Source: Actinomycetes bacterium
Lineage (GTDB): Bacteria > Actinomycetota > Acidimicrobiia > Acidimicrobiales > JAMCPL01
NCBI GenBank assembly: GCA_021841005.1
Contig: JAKBVZ010000036.1
Location: forward strand, 105,375-144,510
Direction of reading: 5' to 3'
Length of the DNA stretch: 39,136 bases
A program made the translations under genes and the position numbers. How positions within the stretch are numbered: position 1 is the first letter of the stretch; each line of letters starts with the position of its first letter. Under the pieces are notes generated by a model that worked only from the letters and a program-made list of their open reading frames with translations, was not told where the DNA came from and searched no databases. Below are positions 1 through 9,038 of this stretch, piece after piece.

Positions 1-330
1 TAAGACCGGAAGCGGGGAGGGCGTTGCAGTGCCAGTCAGTCTCTCTCCGAGTGGGATCGTCTCTGCAGGAACGCCCGTGGATGTGCCTGGGACATCGACT
101 CTCGACGCCATTGCCTGCCCAGTACCGACGTCATCGACCACATCGACCACTTGCGTGGCTGCCGGTAAGACCGGAAGCGGGGAGGGCGTTGCAGTGCCAG
201 TCAGTCTCTCTCCGAGTGGGATCGTCTCTGCAGGAACGCCCGTGGATGTGCCTGGGACATCGACTCTCGACGCCATTGCCTGCCCAGTACCGGCGTCATC
301 GACCACATCGACCACTTGCGTGGCTGCCGG
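1..330 (+). repeat. 165-bp in-frame tandem repeat, two near-identical copies
   Basis: The sequence beginning TAAGACCGGAAGCGGGG at base 1 recurs at base 166 with very few differences. The period of 165 bp equals 55 codons, so the reading frame is kept. The array probably continues upstream of the window. Confidence 0.9.
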
Positions 331-3300
331 GTACAGCTACGTCTCCAGCACTAGTACAGAAGGTATCATCGTGGCGCTCAGTCTCTCTCTGAGTGGGGCC
401 GTCTCTGCGGGAACGCCCGTGGCAGTACCAGGCCTCACCCCGTTCTATGGAATCGCATGCACCTCATCGACATCCTGTATAGCAGCGGGGGAAGCAGTAG
501 GGTACAGCCTCGAAGCAGTAGGGTACAATCTCGAGGGTGTCACTGTACCGGTTACGCTCTCCTCGGACGGGACAGTATCTGCAGGCACGCCGGTGGATGT
601 ATCCACCGCCATCTCCTTCAACACTATTTCGTGCGCTTCATCGACATCCTGCGTAGCAGGCGGGTACACCTATGTTGCAAACACCACCAGTGAAGAGGCT
701 GTCGCTGTGCCGGTTGGGCTTTCCTCAGACGGGACCGTCTCTGCGGGAGCACCCGTGGCAGTACCGGGTCTCTGGATACTGTACAGTATGGCCTGCCCGC
801 TATCGACGGCCTCATCGACTACCTGCGTGGCCGCAGGAGCAGACACAAACAGTACTCAGGGTGCCGTCATACCGATCACTATATCCGCGAGTGGGACTCC
901 AAGTGCAGGCACGCCGGTCTACATCCCTGGGACCATCTCTTTGAACAGCATTTCCTGTCCATCCTCTACAATATGCGAAGCTGTCGGGGAAACCGCCAAC
1001 GGGGAAGGCATCGTCATACCCGTCACTCTATCCTCGAGTGGGGCCGTCTCTGCAGGAACGCCAGTCGATGCATCCGGAACGACTGCCCTCAATGGTCTCA
1101 TATGCTCCGCGTCCACCACCTGCGAAACCGTCGGAAGGGGCACCAACGGAGACGGGGCCATCGTGGCGGTCACTCTATCAGCGAGTGGGATCCCAAGTGC
1201 AGGCACGCCGGTGGATGTGTCCGGCACTTCCTCGTTCAATGACATCGTCTGTCCCCGTCAGGCGAACTGCGTAGCCGCTGGATGGACCCGCGCCCAGGCA
1301 ACAGGAAAGGAGGGCGTTATCACTCCGGTCGCTATATCCGCGAGTGGGACTCCAAGTGCAGGCACGCCGGTGGATGTGTCCGGCACCTTCTCCCTTATCG
1401 GCCTAGCCTGCCCATCCTCCGCCACCTGCGAAGCCGTCGGAGAAGCCCCCGGGGTAGGAGTGCACAAAGGGGGGACCGCAGTGCCGATCAGTCTATCCTC
1501 TAGTGGGATCCCAAGTGCAGGTACACCGGTGGATGTATCCGGCACTTCAGCCCTCTATAATATTGCCTGCACTTCTTCGACTTCCTGCGTGGCCGCGGGG
1601 TACAACTACTTCGCGAGCACGGGTAACTATGCTGGAACCATCCTGCCAATCACTCTCTCCTCGAACGGGCTATCTAGCATAGGCACTCTGACCGACGTCT
1701 CCGGTACTTCAGTCCTATACGATCTTGCCTGCATCTCCTCGGCTTCCTGTGTGGTCATCGGAGAGACCTACAGGTACAGCATGGAAAGCATCATGGTGCC
1801 GATGACGGTCTCTCCGAGTGGGATCCCGTCTACAGGCACACCGGTTACCGTACCTGGCCTTTGGATCTTAGACGCCATCGCCTGCACATCCTCGACCTCT
1901 TCCACCCCGGCAGGCACGTGTGTAGCCACCGGGCAATCCGCTGGCGGGGAGGGAGTCGCCGTCCCGGTCGCTCTCTCCTCGAACGGGACCGTCTCTACAG
2001 GAACTCCGGTCTATGTGTCGGGAACCATCTCTCTCGATGCCATCGCCTGCACATCCTCGACCTCTTCCACCTCGGCAGGCACGTGTGTAGCCACCGGGCA
2101 ATCTGCTGGCGGGGAGGGAGTCGCCGTCCCGGTCGCTCTCTCTTCGAACGGGACCGTCTCTACAGGAACTCCGGTCTATGTGTCGGGAACCATCTCTCTC
2201 GATGCCATCGCCTGCACATCCTCGACCTCTTCCACCCCGGCAGGCACGTGTGTGGCCACCGGGCAATCCGCTGGCGGGGAGGGAGTCGCCGTCCCGGTCG
2301 CTCTCTCCTCGAACGGGACCGTCTCTACAGGAACTCCGGTCTATGTGTCGGGAACCATCTCTCTCGATGCCATCGCCTGCACATCCTCGACCTCTTCCAC
2401 CCCGGCAGGCACGTGTGTGGCCACCGGGCAATCCGCTGGCGGGGAGGGAGTCGCCGTCCCGGTCGCTCTCTCCTCGAACGGGACCGTCTCTACAGGAACT
2501 CCGGTCTATGTGTCGGGAACCATCTCTCTCGATGCCATCGCCTGCACATCCTCGACCTCTTCCACCTCGGCAGGCACGTGTGTGGCCACCGGGAAGACCA
2601 CCACAAACAGTGCAATCGAGGGAGTCGCCGTCCCGGTCGCTCTCTCTTCGAACGGGACCGTCTCTACAGGAACTCCGGTCTATGTGTCGGGAACCATCTC
2701 TCTCGATGCCATCGCCTGCACATCCTCGACCTCTTCCACCTCGGCAGGCACGTGTGTGGCCACCGGGAAGACCACCACAAACAGTGCAATCGAGGGAGTC
2801 GCCGTCCCGGTCGCTCTCTCTTCGAACGGGACCGTCTCTACAGGAACTCCGGTCTATGTGTCGGGAACCATCTCTCTCGATGCCATCGCCTGCACATCCT
2901 CGACCTCTTCCACCTCGGCAGGCACGTGTGTGGCCACCGGCGGAAGCACCAACATCGGAAGTATAATAGTTCGCACGGTGAACGGAGTACCTGATGCTCC
3001 AAGCACGGCAGTTGCTCCAGCCAACTTTTTGAATGTCCAAGACCCTGCCTCCCAACCATACGTAACTTCCGTAGGTGGAACGACACTCAGTGCCGTAGGT
3101 CCACCACCAGCCGAAACAGCATGGAACAATACGTCAGGTGCTGGAGGTGGAGGCATCTCGACCTTCTGGGTTATGCCGAGCTGGCAGCATGGAAGCGGCG
3201 TAATCAGCCAGAACTCGAGCGGGATTCCCTGCGACGCACCTGCCGGAAGCTACTGCCGGGAAGTACCCGATGTCTCGGCCTCTGCCGATCCCAACCACGG

Positions 3301-5158
3301 GTACGTCTTCTACTACGGGACCTGGGAGACTGCTGGAGGTACCGGTGCGGCCACCATCGTCTGGGCGGCAGCCACTGTACTGGCAAACGAAGGCTGCTCG
3401 GCTCCTACGGGATTTGCTGATCCGGCACTTTATTCGCACCCATCAGACCTCAACAACGTGACAGGCGGCAACAACGACTGGACCGGAACACAAAACGGTC
3501 TTTATCCCGCCACGGCTGGCTATAACATGGCAACCGGGCTGGGAACGCCGACCGCCACAATCTTTACTACAGGATTCCTGTGTTCCAGTACGGCATCCCA
3601 CCCGGCCATCTCCTCCATCACTCCGGATTCCTCCACCCTGGCAGGAGGAGGTACGGCAACCATAGTAGGCAGTGGTCTGGCTGGTGTAACGGCAGTCCAT
3701 TTCGGCGCAATCGCCGCAACCGATGTCAAGTCCGTGTCTTCCTCTGAAGTAACGGCCACCATACCTGCTGCAAGCACGCCTGGCGCTACAGGGGTAACAG
3801 TGACGACTCCTACAGGTACCACTTCACCGAGTGGATTTGTTTACGTAACAAGCGGACTATCCTACATGCCACTTGTTCCTTACCGGATAGCAGACACCAG
3901 GTGTGCCGCAAGCCCGCAGCCAAGCTTCTGCAAGAGCGAGAACATCCCTTCTCAAAATATATTGCTTGCATCTCCGGGTGCCGGAGGCTCTATAACCGTA
4001 CAGGTGACCGGGACAGGTTCTACTCTCGGATCAGTGCCCCCTAACGCACAATCCGCTGTTCTCAACGTAACTGCCGTAGCCAGTCAAAGCGCCCATCCAG
4101 GCTACCTGACAGTCTATCCAGCAGGCACTGATCCACCTACAGCTTCTTCGCTCAACTACGTCCCAGGAGAAGCCGTGCCCAACCTCGTAACTGCCACGAT
4201 TGGCAAAGACGGAGCAATATCCATACTCTCGTCCAGCGCGGGAGTGAACATAGTCGTAGACGTGGAAGGATACTACGGGCCATCTCTACCTGCCGGTAGC
4301 CGGTTCAACCCACTGCCCCTTCCTGTCAGAGTACTGGACACCAGATGCGACGCCAGCCCGCAGCCAAGCTTCTGCAAGAGCGAGAACATCCCTTCTCAAA
4401 ATATGACTCTTCATGCACCCGGTCCGGGCAAGAGCATCTCCATCAGCATAACCGGCATAGACGGAAGTTCTGGCATCCCGTCTTCTGGAGTAACGGCAGT
4501 CAGCCTTGTTGCCACTTCAGCGGGACCGTCATCGGGAGGGTATATGACTCTCTGGCCGGACACAGGATCCTGCAGTACTCCACCTATGGCATCGAACGTG
4601 AATTTCCATAAGGGTGCAGCTTCAGCGAACAGCGTAACCGTTGCATCTGGAAATTACGGGAAGTTGTGTATATATAATTCTGCCTCAACCGCCACAAATG
4701 CAGTTATAGATGTCAATGGATATTTCTCGTCAACCGGTGATACCTTCACTCCATCGTCTCCTGTGCGTATATGCGATACTCGCGACGTGCAGGCCATAGG
4801 TGGTACGGGCGATGTGACGAGCGGGGTCACCGGGAGGTGCGCCAACTCTGGCATCGCCCTGGATCCGTCCATCTCCTCGACTGACCCGATGACTGTGCAG
4901 GTTGCCGGAGAGGGAGGTGTACCCCTCTCTGCAAAGGCGATAGTCGCCAACGTGACCGTCACGGGTACCACGGGAAACGGTTATCTCAAAATCTGGCCTG
5001 CAGGCGCCTCTCAACCACCAACTTCCAGCATGAACTGGATCAAGGGAGAGGCAATACCCAACATGGCAGTAGCACGACTGGCCAATTCTGGGCAGGTGGC
5101 AATCTATACATCGACAGGAGCCGACGTGATCATTGATGTGACGGGCTGGTACTCCTAG
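2..5158 (+). CDS. Giant secreted repeat protein with degenerate sedolisin half-domain, TIG and three DTR modules (5' partial)
   Basis: The frame is open from base 2, and its first codons match the repeat seen again from base 166, so the GTG at 29 is internal and the true start lies upstream of the window. Counting residues from base 29, about 18 repeats of 40-58 residues fill residues 1-980. Each reads roughly PVxLSxxGxxSxGTPVxVxGTxxLxxIAC followed by a second Cys and an (A/V)(A/V)G turn. Residues about 990-1188 match the C-terminal half of a sedolisin (S53) peptidase (VTSVGGTTLS, REVPDVSA, ATGLGTP), but the catalytic Ser is Gly and two calcium-site Asp are Asn. A TIG/IPT domain (about 1191-1273) and three DTR modules of about 135 residues follow. 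No cell-wall sorting signal is visible at the C terminus. Likely exported adhesin or matrix protein; function unknown. It converges on the related gene ending at 5179. Confidence 0.88.
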   Translation, partial: KTGSGEGVAVPVSLSPSGIVSAGTPVDVPGTSTLDAIACPVPTSSTTSTTCVAAGKTGSGEGVAVPVSLSPSGIVSAGTPVDVPGTSTLDAIACPVPASSTTSTTCVAAGYSYVSSTSTEGIIVALSLSLSGAVSAGTPVAVPGLTPFYGIACTSSTSCIAAGEAVGYSLEAVGYNLEGVTVPVTLSSDGTVSAGTPVDVSTAISFNTISCASSTSCVAGGYTYVANTTSEEAVAVPVGLSSDGTVSAGAPVAVPGLWILYSMACPLSTASSTTCVAAGADTNSTQGAVIPITISASGTPSAGTPVYIPGTISLNSISCPSSTICEAVGETANGEGIVIPVTLSSSGAVSAGTPVDASGTTALNGLICSASTTCETVGRGTNGDGAIVAVTLSASGIPSAGTPVDVSGTSSFNDIVCPRQANCVAAGWTRAQATGKEGVITPVAISASGTPSAGTPVDVSGTFSLIGLACPSSATCEAVGEAPGVGVHKGGTAVPISLSSSGIPSAGTPVDVSGTSALYNIACTSSTSCVAAGYNYFASTGNYAGTILPITLSSNGLSSIGTLTDVSGTSVLYDLACISSASCVVIGETYRYSMESIMVPMTVSPSGIPSTGTPVTVPGLWILDAIACTSSTSSTPAGTCVATGQSAGGEGVAVPVALSSNGTVSTGTPVYVSGTISLDAIACTSSTSSTSAGTCVATGQSAGGEGVAVPVALSSNGTVSTGTPVYVSGTISLDAIACTSSTSSTPAGTCVATGQSAGGEGVAVPVALSSNGTVSTGTPVYVSGTISLDAIACTSSTSSTPAGTCVATGQSAGGEGVAVPVALSSNGTVSTGTPVYVSGTISLDAIACTSSTSSTSAGTCVATGKTTTNSAIEGVAVPVALSSNGTVSTGTPVYVSGTISLDAIACTSSTSSTSAGTCVATGKTTTNSAIEGVAVPVALSSNGTVSTGTPVYVSGTISLDAIACTSSTSSTSAGTCVATGGSTNIGSIIVRTVNGVPDAPSTAVAPANFLNVQDPASQPYVTSVGGTTLSAVGPPPAETAWNNTSGAGGGGISTFWVMPSWQHGSGVISQNSSGIPCDAPAGSYCREVPDVSASADPNHGYVFYYGTWETAGGTGAATIVWAAATVLANEGCSAPTGFADPALYSHPSDLNNVTGGNNDWTGTQNGLYPATAGYNMATGLGTPTATIFTTGFLCSSTASHPAISSITPDSSTLAGGGTATIVGSGLAGVTAVHFGAIAATDVKSVSSSEVTATIPAASTPGATGVTVTTPTGTTSPSGFVYVTSGLSYMPLVPYRIADTRCAASPQPSFCKSENIPSQNILLASPGAGGSITVQVTGTGSTLGSVPPNAQSAVLNVTAVASQSAHPGYLTVYPAGTDPPTASSLNYVPGEAVPNLVTATIGKDGAISILSSSAGVNIVVDVEGYYGPSLPAGSRFNPLPLPVRVLDTRCDASPQPSFCKSENIPSQNMTLHAPGPGKSISISITGIDGSSGIPSSGVTAVSLVATSAGPSSGGYMTLWPDTGSCSTPPMASNVNFHKGAASANSVTVASGNYGKLCIYNSASTATNAVIDVNGYFSSTGDTFTPSSPVRICDTRDVQAIGGTGDVTSGVTGRCANSGIALDPSISSTDPMTVQVAGEGGVPLSAKAIVANVTVTGTTGNGYLKIWPAGASQPPTSSMNWIKGEAIPNMAVARLANSGQVAIYTSTGADVIIDVTGWYS
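1861..2950 (+). repeat. Homogenised array of 165/174-bp in-frame repeats
   Basis: Seven cysteine blocks (IACTSSTSST...GTCVATG) are joined by six near-identical linkers. Four linkers carry QSAGGEG (period 165 bp) and two carry KTTTNSAIEG (period about 174 bp). Copies differ at only a few bases (for example CCCCGG versus CCTCGG), which points to recent unequal crossing-over or slippage. The repeats upstream (331-1860) are much more diverged. Confidence 0.9.
4763..4851 (+). repeat. 89-bp inverted repeat, left arm
   Basis: This segment of the third DTR module is the reverse complement of 5474-5562 with a single mismatch (GGTCACC versus GGTTACC). Identity stops abruptly on the left, where both genes still encode TPSSPVR but with different codons. 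Confidence 0.95.
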
Positions 5159-5178
5159 ATAGCAAGAGGCAACAGCGC

Positions 5179-8100
5179 CTACAAATACCACCCCACCACA
5201 TCCACCACCACATTTGCAGCAACGGATGTGTAGACCTCCATCTGCCCCGATGGATTAAGGGTGGACACCACCATGCCGGGCACAATCTCTCCCTTCCTCC
5301 AATTAATATTGGATGTTGCCGGCATGCTGCCTCCCTGCGGCCAGGCAGTAAGGTATCCATTGCCCGAAGTATTTGCTACAGTGATATTGGTCACGACCAC
5401 CTTGGCACCTGCCGGTACACCACCAACACCTGTTACCTGCACCGTGAGCGGAGCTGAAGGGCTAACCGGCGTACCAGAGTTGGCGCACCTCCCGGTAACC
5501 CCGCTCGTCACATCGCCCGTACCACCTATGGCCTGCACGTCGCGAGTATCGCATATACGCACCGGTGAACTCGGGGTGAGCACGTCACCGGAGGATGCAA
5601 AGTAGCCGTTGATATCGACCACCACATTCACTGTCGCACCTGAGCCGTTGTACACCTCTATACTACCATTGCTACCTAACGGTACGATCACCGAGTCTGC
5701 GGACGCGAAGTTTGCGATGAAGTTCACGTTGGAAGTGACCGCCTTTGCAGCACCCTTTGGCCAGACGGTTAGATAGCCCGCCTTCTGGGGCGATGCAGCA
5801 GTCACTACCAGAGATACCGCGGTAGCGGTGGCAGGTACGCTATCCACACCAGCGACCACGGCACTCAAGGCCATACCAGCGCCAAGAGGACCGGTAGAGG
5901 AATTGGCGGCTGGTATGTGCTCGCTGGAGCAGAAAGATGGGGGGGCGGGGGCAGCACATCTGGTGTCCAGTATCCTTGCAGGGGTGGGAAGGGGATCGAA
6001 CATGCTACCCGAGGACACAGAGGACACATAGTACCCCTCGACATCTACGACAACGTTTACTCCAGATGAGGAGGAAAGGATCGATATCTTGCCGGATGTC
6101 CCTATAGTGACTGTCACTAGGTTCGGTACAACCTCACCCGGTGCGTAGTTTAGGCTGGATGCGGTAGGTGGGAGCGTACCGGCCGGGTACGCGGTAAGGT
6201 ACCCGTTGTGGGCTGACGGTGAAGCAACTGCAGTGATGGTGACCACTACGGCTTCGGCGCCAGCAGGAATGCTGTTCCCGGATGACCCGGTACCCGTTAC
6301 CTGCACCTCGATGCTACCGCCAGCCGCAGGAGAGGACAGGCGCAAGTTGCCAGAAGGTAGGTTCTCTGCCGAGCAATAGCCCGGCTGAGGGCTTGTAGCA
6401 CACCTCGTGTCGACTATACGGTAAGGCCTAAGAGGCACGTAGGAGAGATCTGTATTCACGTAGACAAAACCGGCAGTATTGCTCGAACCAATGGAAGTGG
6501 TCACCGTGACTCCCACGGTCCCAGGCGCAGAAGATCGAGGCACTACAACGGAGATCGATGTGGTGGAGTTCACTGTCACGGCGGCACTTGTAAGTGTAAG
6601 TGAGCCAAAGGTTACGACTGCACCGGTAGTGAAGTGTATTCCTGTAATCGTGACCGTCTCACCTCCGGTCAGGGGCGATGAATCAGGAGTAATTGACATG
6701 ATGACCGGAATAGGCTTGATGGTCGTCAGGATTACTATATCTGCGGAAGTAGCGCCGAGCGCCATGCATGCGCTCGTCGAAGCACAGTCCACGCCGCTGA
6801 GATCGCTGACACCTGAAGGAAGGGTCTCTTGTGTCCAGGCAGTACCGTTGAAGGAGAGTACAACTCCGGCGATGCCACCTGTGGAAGTAATGCCCTGTCC
6901 CACCGCCTGGCAGGATGTGGCCGAGATACAGGAGACGCCGCTGAGATCGCTGACACCCGAAGGAAGGGTCTTTTGTGTCCAGGCAGTACCGTTGAAGGAA
7001 AGGGCAACGCCGGTGGTGCTGCCTGTGGAAGTAATGCCCTGTCCCACCGCCTGGCAGGATGTGGCCGAGATACAGGAGACGCCGCTGAGATCGCTGACAC
7101 CCGAAGGAAGGGTCTTTTGTGTCCAAGCCGTACCGTTGAAAGAAAGGGCAACGCCGGTGGTGCTGCCTGTGGAAGTGGAAGAGGTCCCCACCGCCTGGCA
7201 GGAGGTGGCCGAGACACAGGAGATGCTGCTGAGACCACCGACCCCCGAAGGAAGGGTCTCTTGTGTCCAGGCAGTACCGTTGAAGGAAAGGGCAACGCCG
7301 GTGGTGCTGCCTGTGGAAGTGGAAGAGGTCCCCACCGCCTGGCACGAGGTGGCCGAGACACAGGAGACGCCGCTGAGACCACCGACCCCCGATGGAAGGG
7401 TCTCTTGTGTCCAGGCAGTACCGTTATAGGAGAGAGCAACACCAGTCGGAGCACCCCCTGTAGATGACAAATTGATCCCCACCGCCTGGCAGGATGTGGC
7501 CGAAACACAGGAAACGCCAAAAAGCGTGCTGACCCCGGATGGAAGGGTCTCTTGTGTCCAGGCAGTACCGTTGAAAGAAAGCGCAACGCCGGTGGTGGTG
7601 CTGGTAGCCGTGAAGGCTTCCCCCACCGCCTGGCAGGATGTGGCCGAGGCACAGGAGACACCAAAAAGCGTGCTGACCCCGGATGGAAGGGTGTCCGCCT
7701 TCCAGGCTGTACCGTCAAAAGAAAGTGCAACGCCAGGACTATTGTTGGTCGTAAATCTGGAGCCCACTGCCTCGCAGGAGGTAGCCGAGGCACAGGAGAC
7801 GCCAAAAAGCATGCCGATCCCCGAGGGAGTGGTCTCCGCCTTCCAGGCCGTACCGTTGAAATAAACGATTGCGGCGCTACTGCTTCCGGAAGACGTGAAT
7901 GCGCCCCCCACCGCCTGGCACGAGGTGGCCGAGACACAGGAGATTCCCGTAACATCCAGTATGCCTGCTGGAAGAGATTCCGTGGCCCAACTAGTACCAT
8001 TCCAAGAAAGGACATCATGCCCGCTGGATCCGAATCCACCCGCCTGGCAGGAGGTGGCCGAGACACAGGAGATGCTCGTGAGATCGCTGATACCCGAAGG

Positions 8101-8907
8101 AAGGGTCTCTTGTGTCCAGGCAGTACCGTTATAGGAGAGAGCAACACCAGTCGGAGCACCCCCTGTAGATGACAAATTGATCCCCACCGCCTGGCACGAG
8201 GTGGCCGAGACACAGGAGATGCTCGTGAGATCGCTGATACCCGAAGGAAGGGTCTCTTGTGTCCAGGCAGTACCGTTGAAAGAAAGCGCAACGCCGCTCA
8301 GAGTGCCGCCCGTGGCACCACCCGTGGACGTGAAGGCGCCCCCCACCGCCTGGCACGAGGTGGCCGAGACACAGGAGACGCCGCTGAGACCACCGACCCC
8401 CGATGGAAGGGTCTCTTGTGTCCAGGCCGTACCGTTATAGAAGAGGGCAACGCCGGTGGGAGCACCTCCTGTAGTACCGCCTGTGGACATGCTGCCCTCT
8501 CCCACCGCCTGGCAACTGGACATGGATATGCAGGATATTGCTGCGAGATTATATTCCGCAGGAGGAAGTGGAGCAGCCACGGTCTCCCATGCTGACCCTC
8601 CATCCGTAGTACTGTAGGCCGCCGCACCTCCAATGCTGTTCGACCCGACAGCCAAACAGCCGGCTGTCCCAGGACAGGACACGCTCCTTAAACCACCCGC
8701 CGGCGCAGGATAGCTCGCCTGGGTTGTCCAGGAACCGGACGATGATGCCGATGCAACCCCACCAGGAACCACAACTATCGCAGCCGCAACGCCAACCAGT
8801 ACCGCCATACTCCCAACGATCCGGCAAGTTCGCTGTACGGCCCCCGAAGGTTCTAGCCTGGCCCATGCCCCCTCCATAAGTCGCCGTGCCGAGTACTTCA
8901 AGTACAT
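5179..8907 (-). CDS. Secreted paired-cysteine repeat protein with TIG and three DTR modules
   Basis: This is a 1242-residue exported protein. The start is firm: AAGGAGG lies 8 nt before the ATG at 8907. A long signal peptide (hydrophobic core MAVLVGVAAAIVVV, then ASA near residue 55) is followed by 14 repeats of about 48 residues. Each has a Cys pair of the form SCVSATSCQAVG and a strand motif VALSFNGTAWTQETLPSG. The short repeats with aromatic and Gly turns suggest beta-propeller blades, probably stabilised by disulfides; this is inference. A TIG/IPT domain (about bases 6720-6460) and three DTR modules (about 6450-5179) end the protein in the same order as in the convergent gene. No C-terminal anchor is visible. 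It lies 132 bp downstream of the kelch gene on the same strand. Function unknown; a surface or matrix adhesin is the simplest guess. Confidence 0.88.
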   Translation of the reverse strand: MYLKYSARRLMEGAWARLEPSGAVQRTCRIVGSMAVLVGVAAAIVVVPGGVASASSSGSWTTQASYPAPAGGLRSVSCPGTAGCLAVGSNSIGGAAAYSTTDGGSAWETVAAPLPPAEYNLAAISCISMSSCQAVGEGSMSTGGTTGGAPTGVALFYNGTAWTQETLPSGVGGLSGVSCVSATSCQAVGGAFTSTGGATGGTLSGVALSFNGTAWTQETLPSGISDLTSISCVSATSCQAVGINLSSTGGAPTGVALSYNGTAWTQETLPSGISDLTSISCVSATSCQAGGFGSSGHDVLSWNGTSWATESLPAGILDVTGISCVSATSCQAVGGAFTSSGSSSAAIVYFNGTAWKAETTPSGIGMLFGVSCASATSCEAVGSRFTTNNSPGVALSFDGTAWKADTLPSGVSTLFGVSCASATSCQAVGEAFTATSTTTGVALSFNGTAWTQETLPSGVSTLFGVSCVSATSCQAVGINLSSTGGAPTGVALSYNGTAWTQETLPSGVGGLSGVSCVSATSCQAVGTSSTSTGSTTGVALSFNGTAWTQETLPSGVGGLSSISCVSATSCQAVGTSSTSTGSTTGVALSFNGTAWTQKTLPSGVSDLSGVSCISATSCQAVGQGITSTGSTTGVALSFNGTAWTQKTLPSGVSDLSGVSCISATSCQAVGQGITSTGGIAGVVLSFNGTAWTQETLPSGVSDLSGVDCASTSACMALGATSADIVILTTIKPIPVIMSITPDSSPLTGGETVTITGIHFTTGAVVTFGSLTLTSAAVTVNSTTSISVVVPRSSAPGTVGVTVTTSIGSSNTAGFVYVNTDLSYVPLRPYRIVDTRCATSPQPGYCSAENLPSGNLRLSSPAAGGSIEVQVTGTGSSGNSIPAGAEAVVVTITAVASPSAHNGYLTAYPAGTLPPTASSLNYAPGEVVPNLVTVTIGTSGKISILSSSSGVNVVVDVEGYYVSSVSSGSMFDPLPTPARILDTRCAAPAPPSFCSSEHIPAANSSTGPLGAGMALSAVVAGVDSVPATATAVSLVVTAASPQKAGYLTVWPKGAAKAVTSNVNFIANFASADSVIVPLGSNGSIEVYNGSGATVNVVVDINGYFASSGDVLTPSSPVRICDTRDVQAIGGTGDVTSGVTGRCANSGTPVSPSAPLTVQVTGVGGVPAGAKVVVTNITVANTSGNGYLTAWPQGGSMPATSNINWRKGEIVPGMVVSTLNPSGQMEVYTSVAANVVVDVVGWYL
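5474..5562 (-). repeat. 89-bp inverted repeat, right arm
   Basis: Partner of 4763-4851, lying in the third DTR module of the convergent gene. The arms are 622 bp apart and span both gene ends. Confidence 0.95.
6780..8560 (-). repeat. Tandem repeats of about 140-150 bp encoding paired-cysteine blades
   Basis: Blocks such as TCTCTTGTGTCCAGGCAGT and CACCGCCTGGCANGANGTGG (plus-strand view) recur about every 140-150 bp. Neighbouring copies are often nearly identical (for example 6900-7060 versus 7030-7190), showing recent local duplication inside the gene. Confidence 0.85.
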
Positions 8908-9038
8908 TCAAGCTGCCTCCTTCTGTCTATATTGTATTGAACCTATGGCCATCCATGCCAGGCCGGCAATCCAGTAGACCTACCGCCAAGTCTCCTCCGC
9001 AGCCATGCTGTAAACCGCCACGCATTGCACAAATGGTA

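Noticed and set aside
1861-3055. Long open frames in other frames and on the opposite strand of the repeat array (up to about 395 codons)
   Set aside because: The repeat unit length is divisible by three, so any stop-free frame in one unit stays open through the array. Their proteins are Arg/His/Pro-rich and lack ribosome sites.
6479-8440. Plus-strand and alternate-frame open frames over the second giant gene
   Set aside because: Same cause: repeats whose length keeps frame. The minus-strand gene has a signal peptide, a Shine-Dalgarno and coherent domains.
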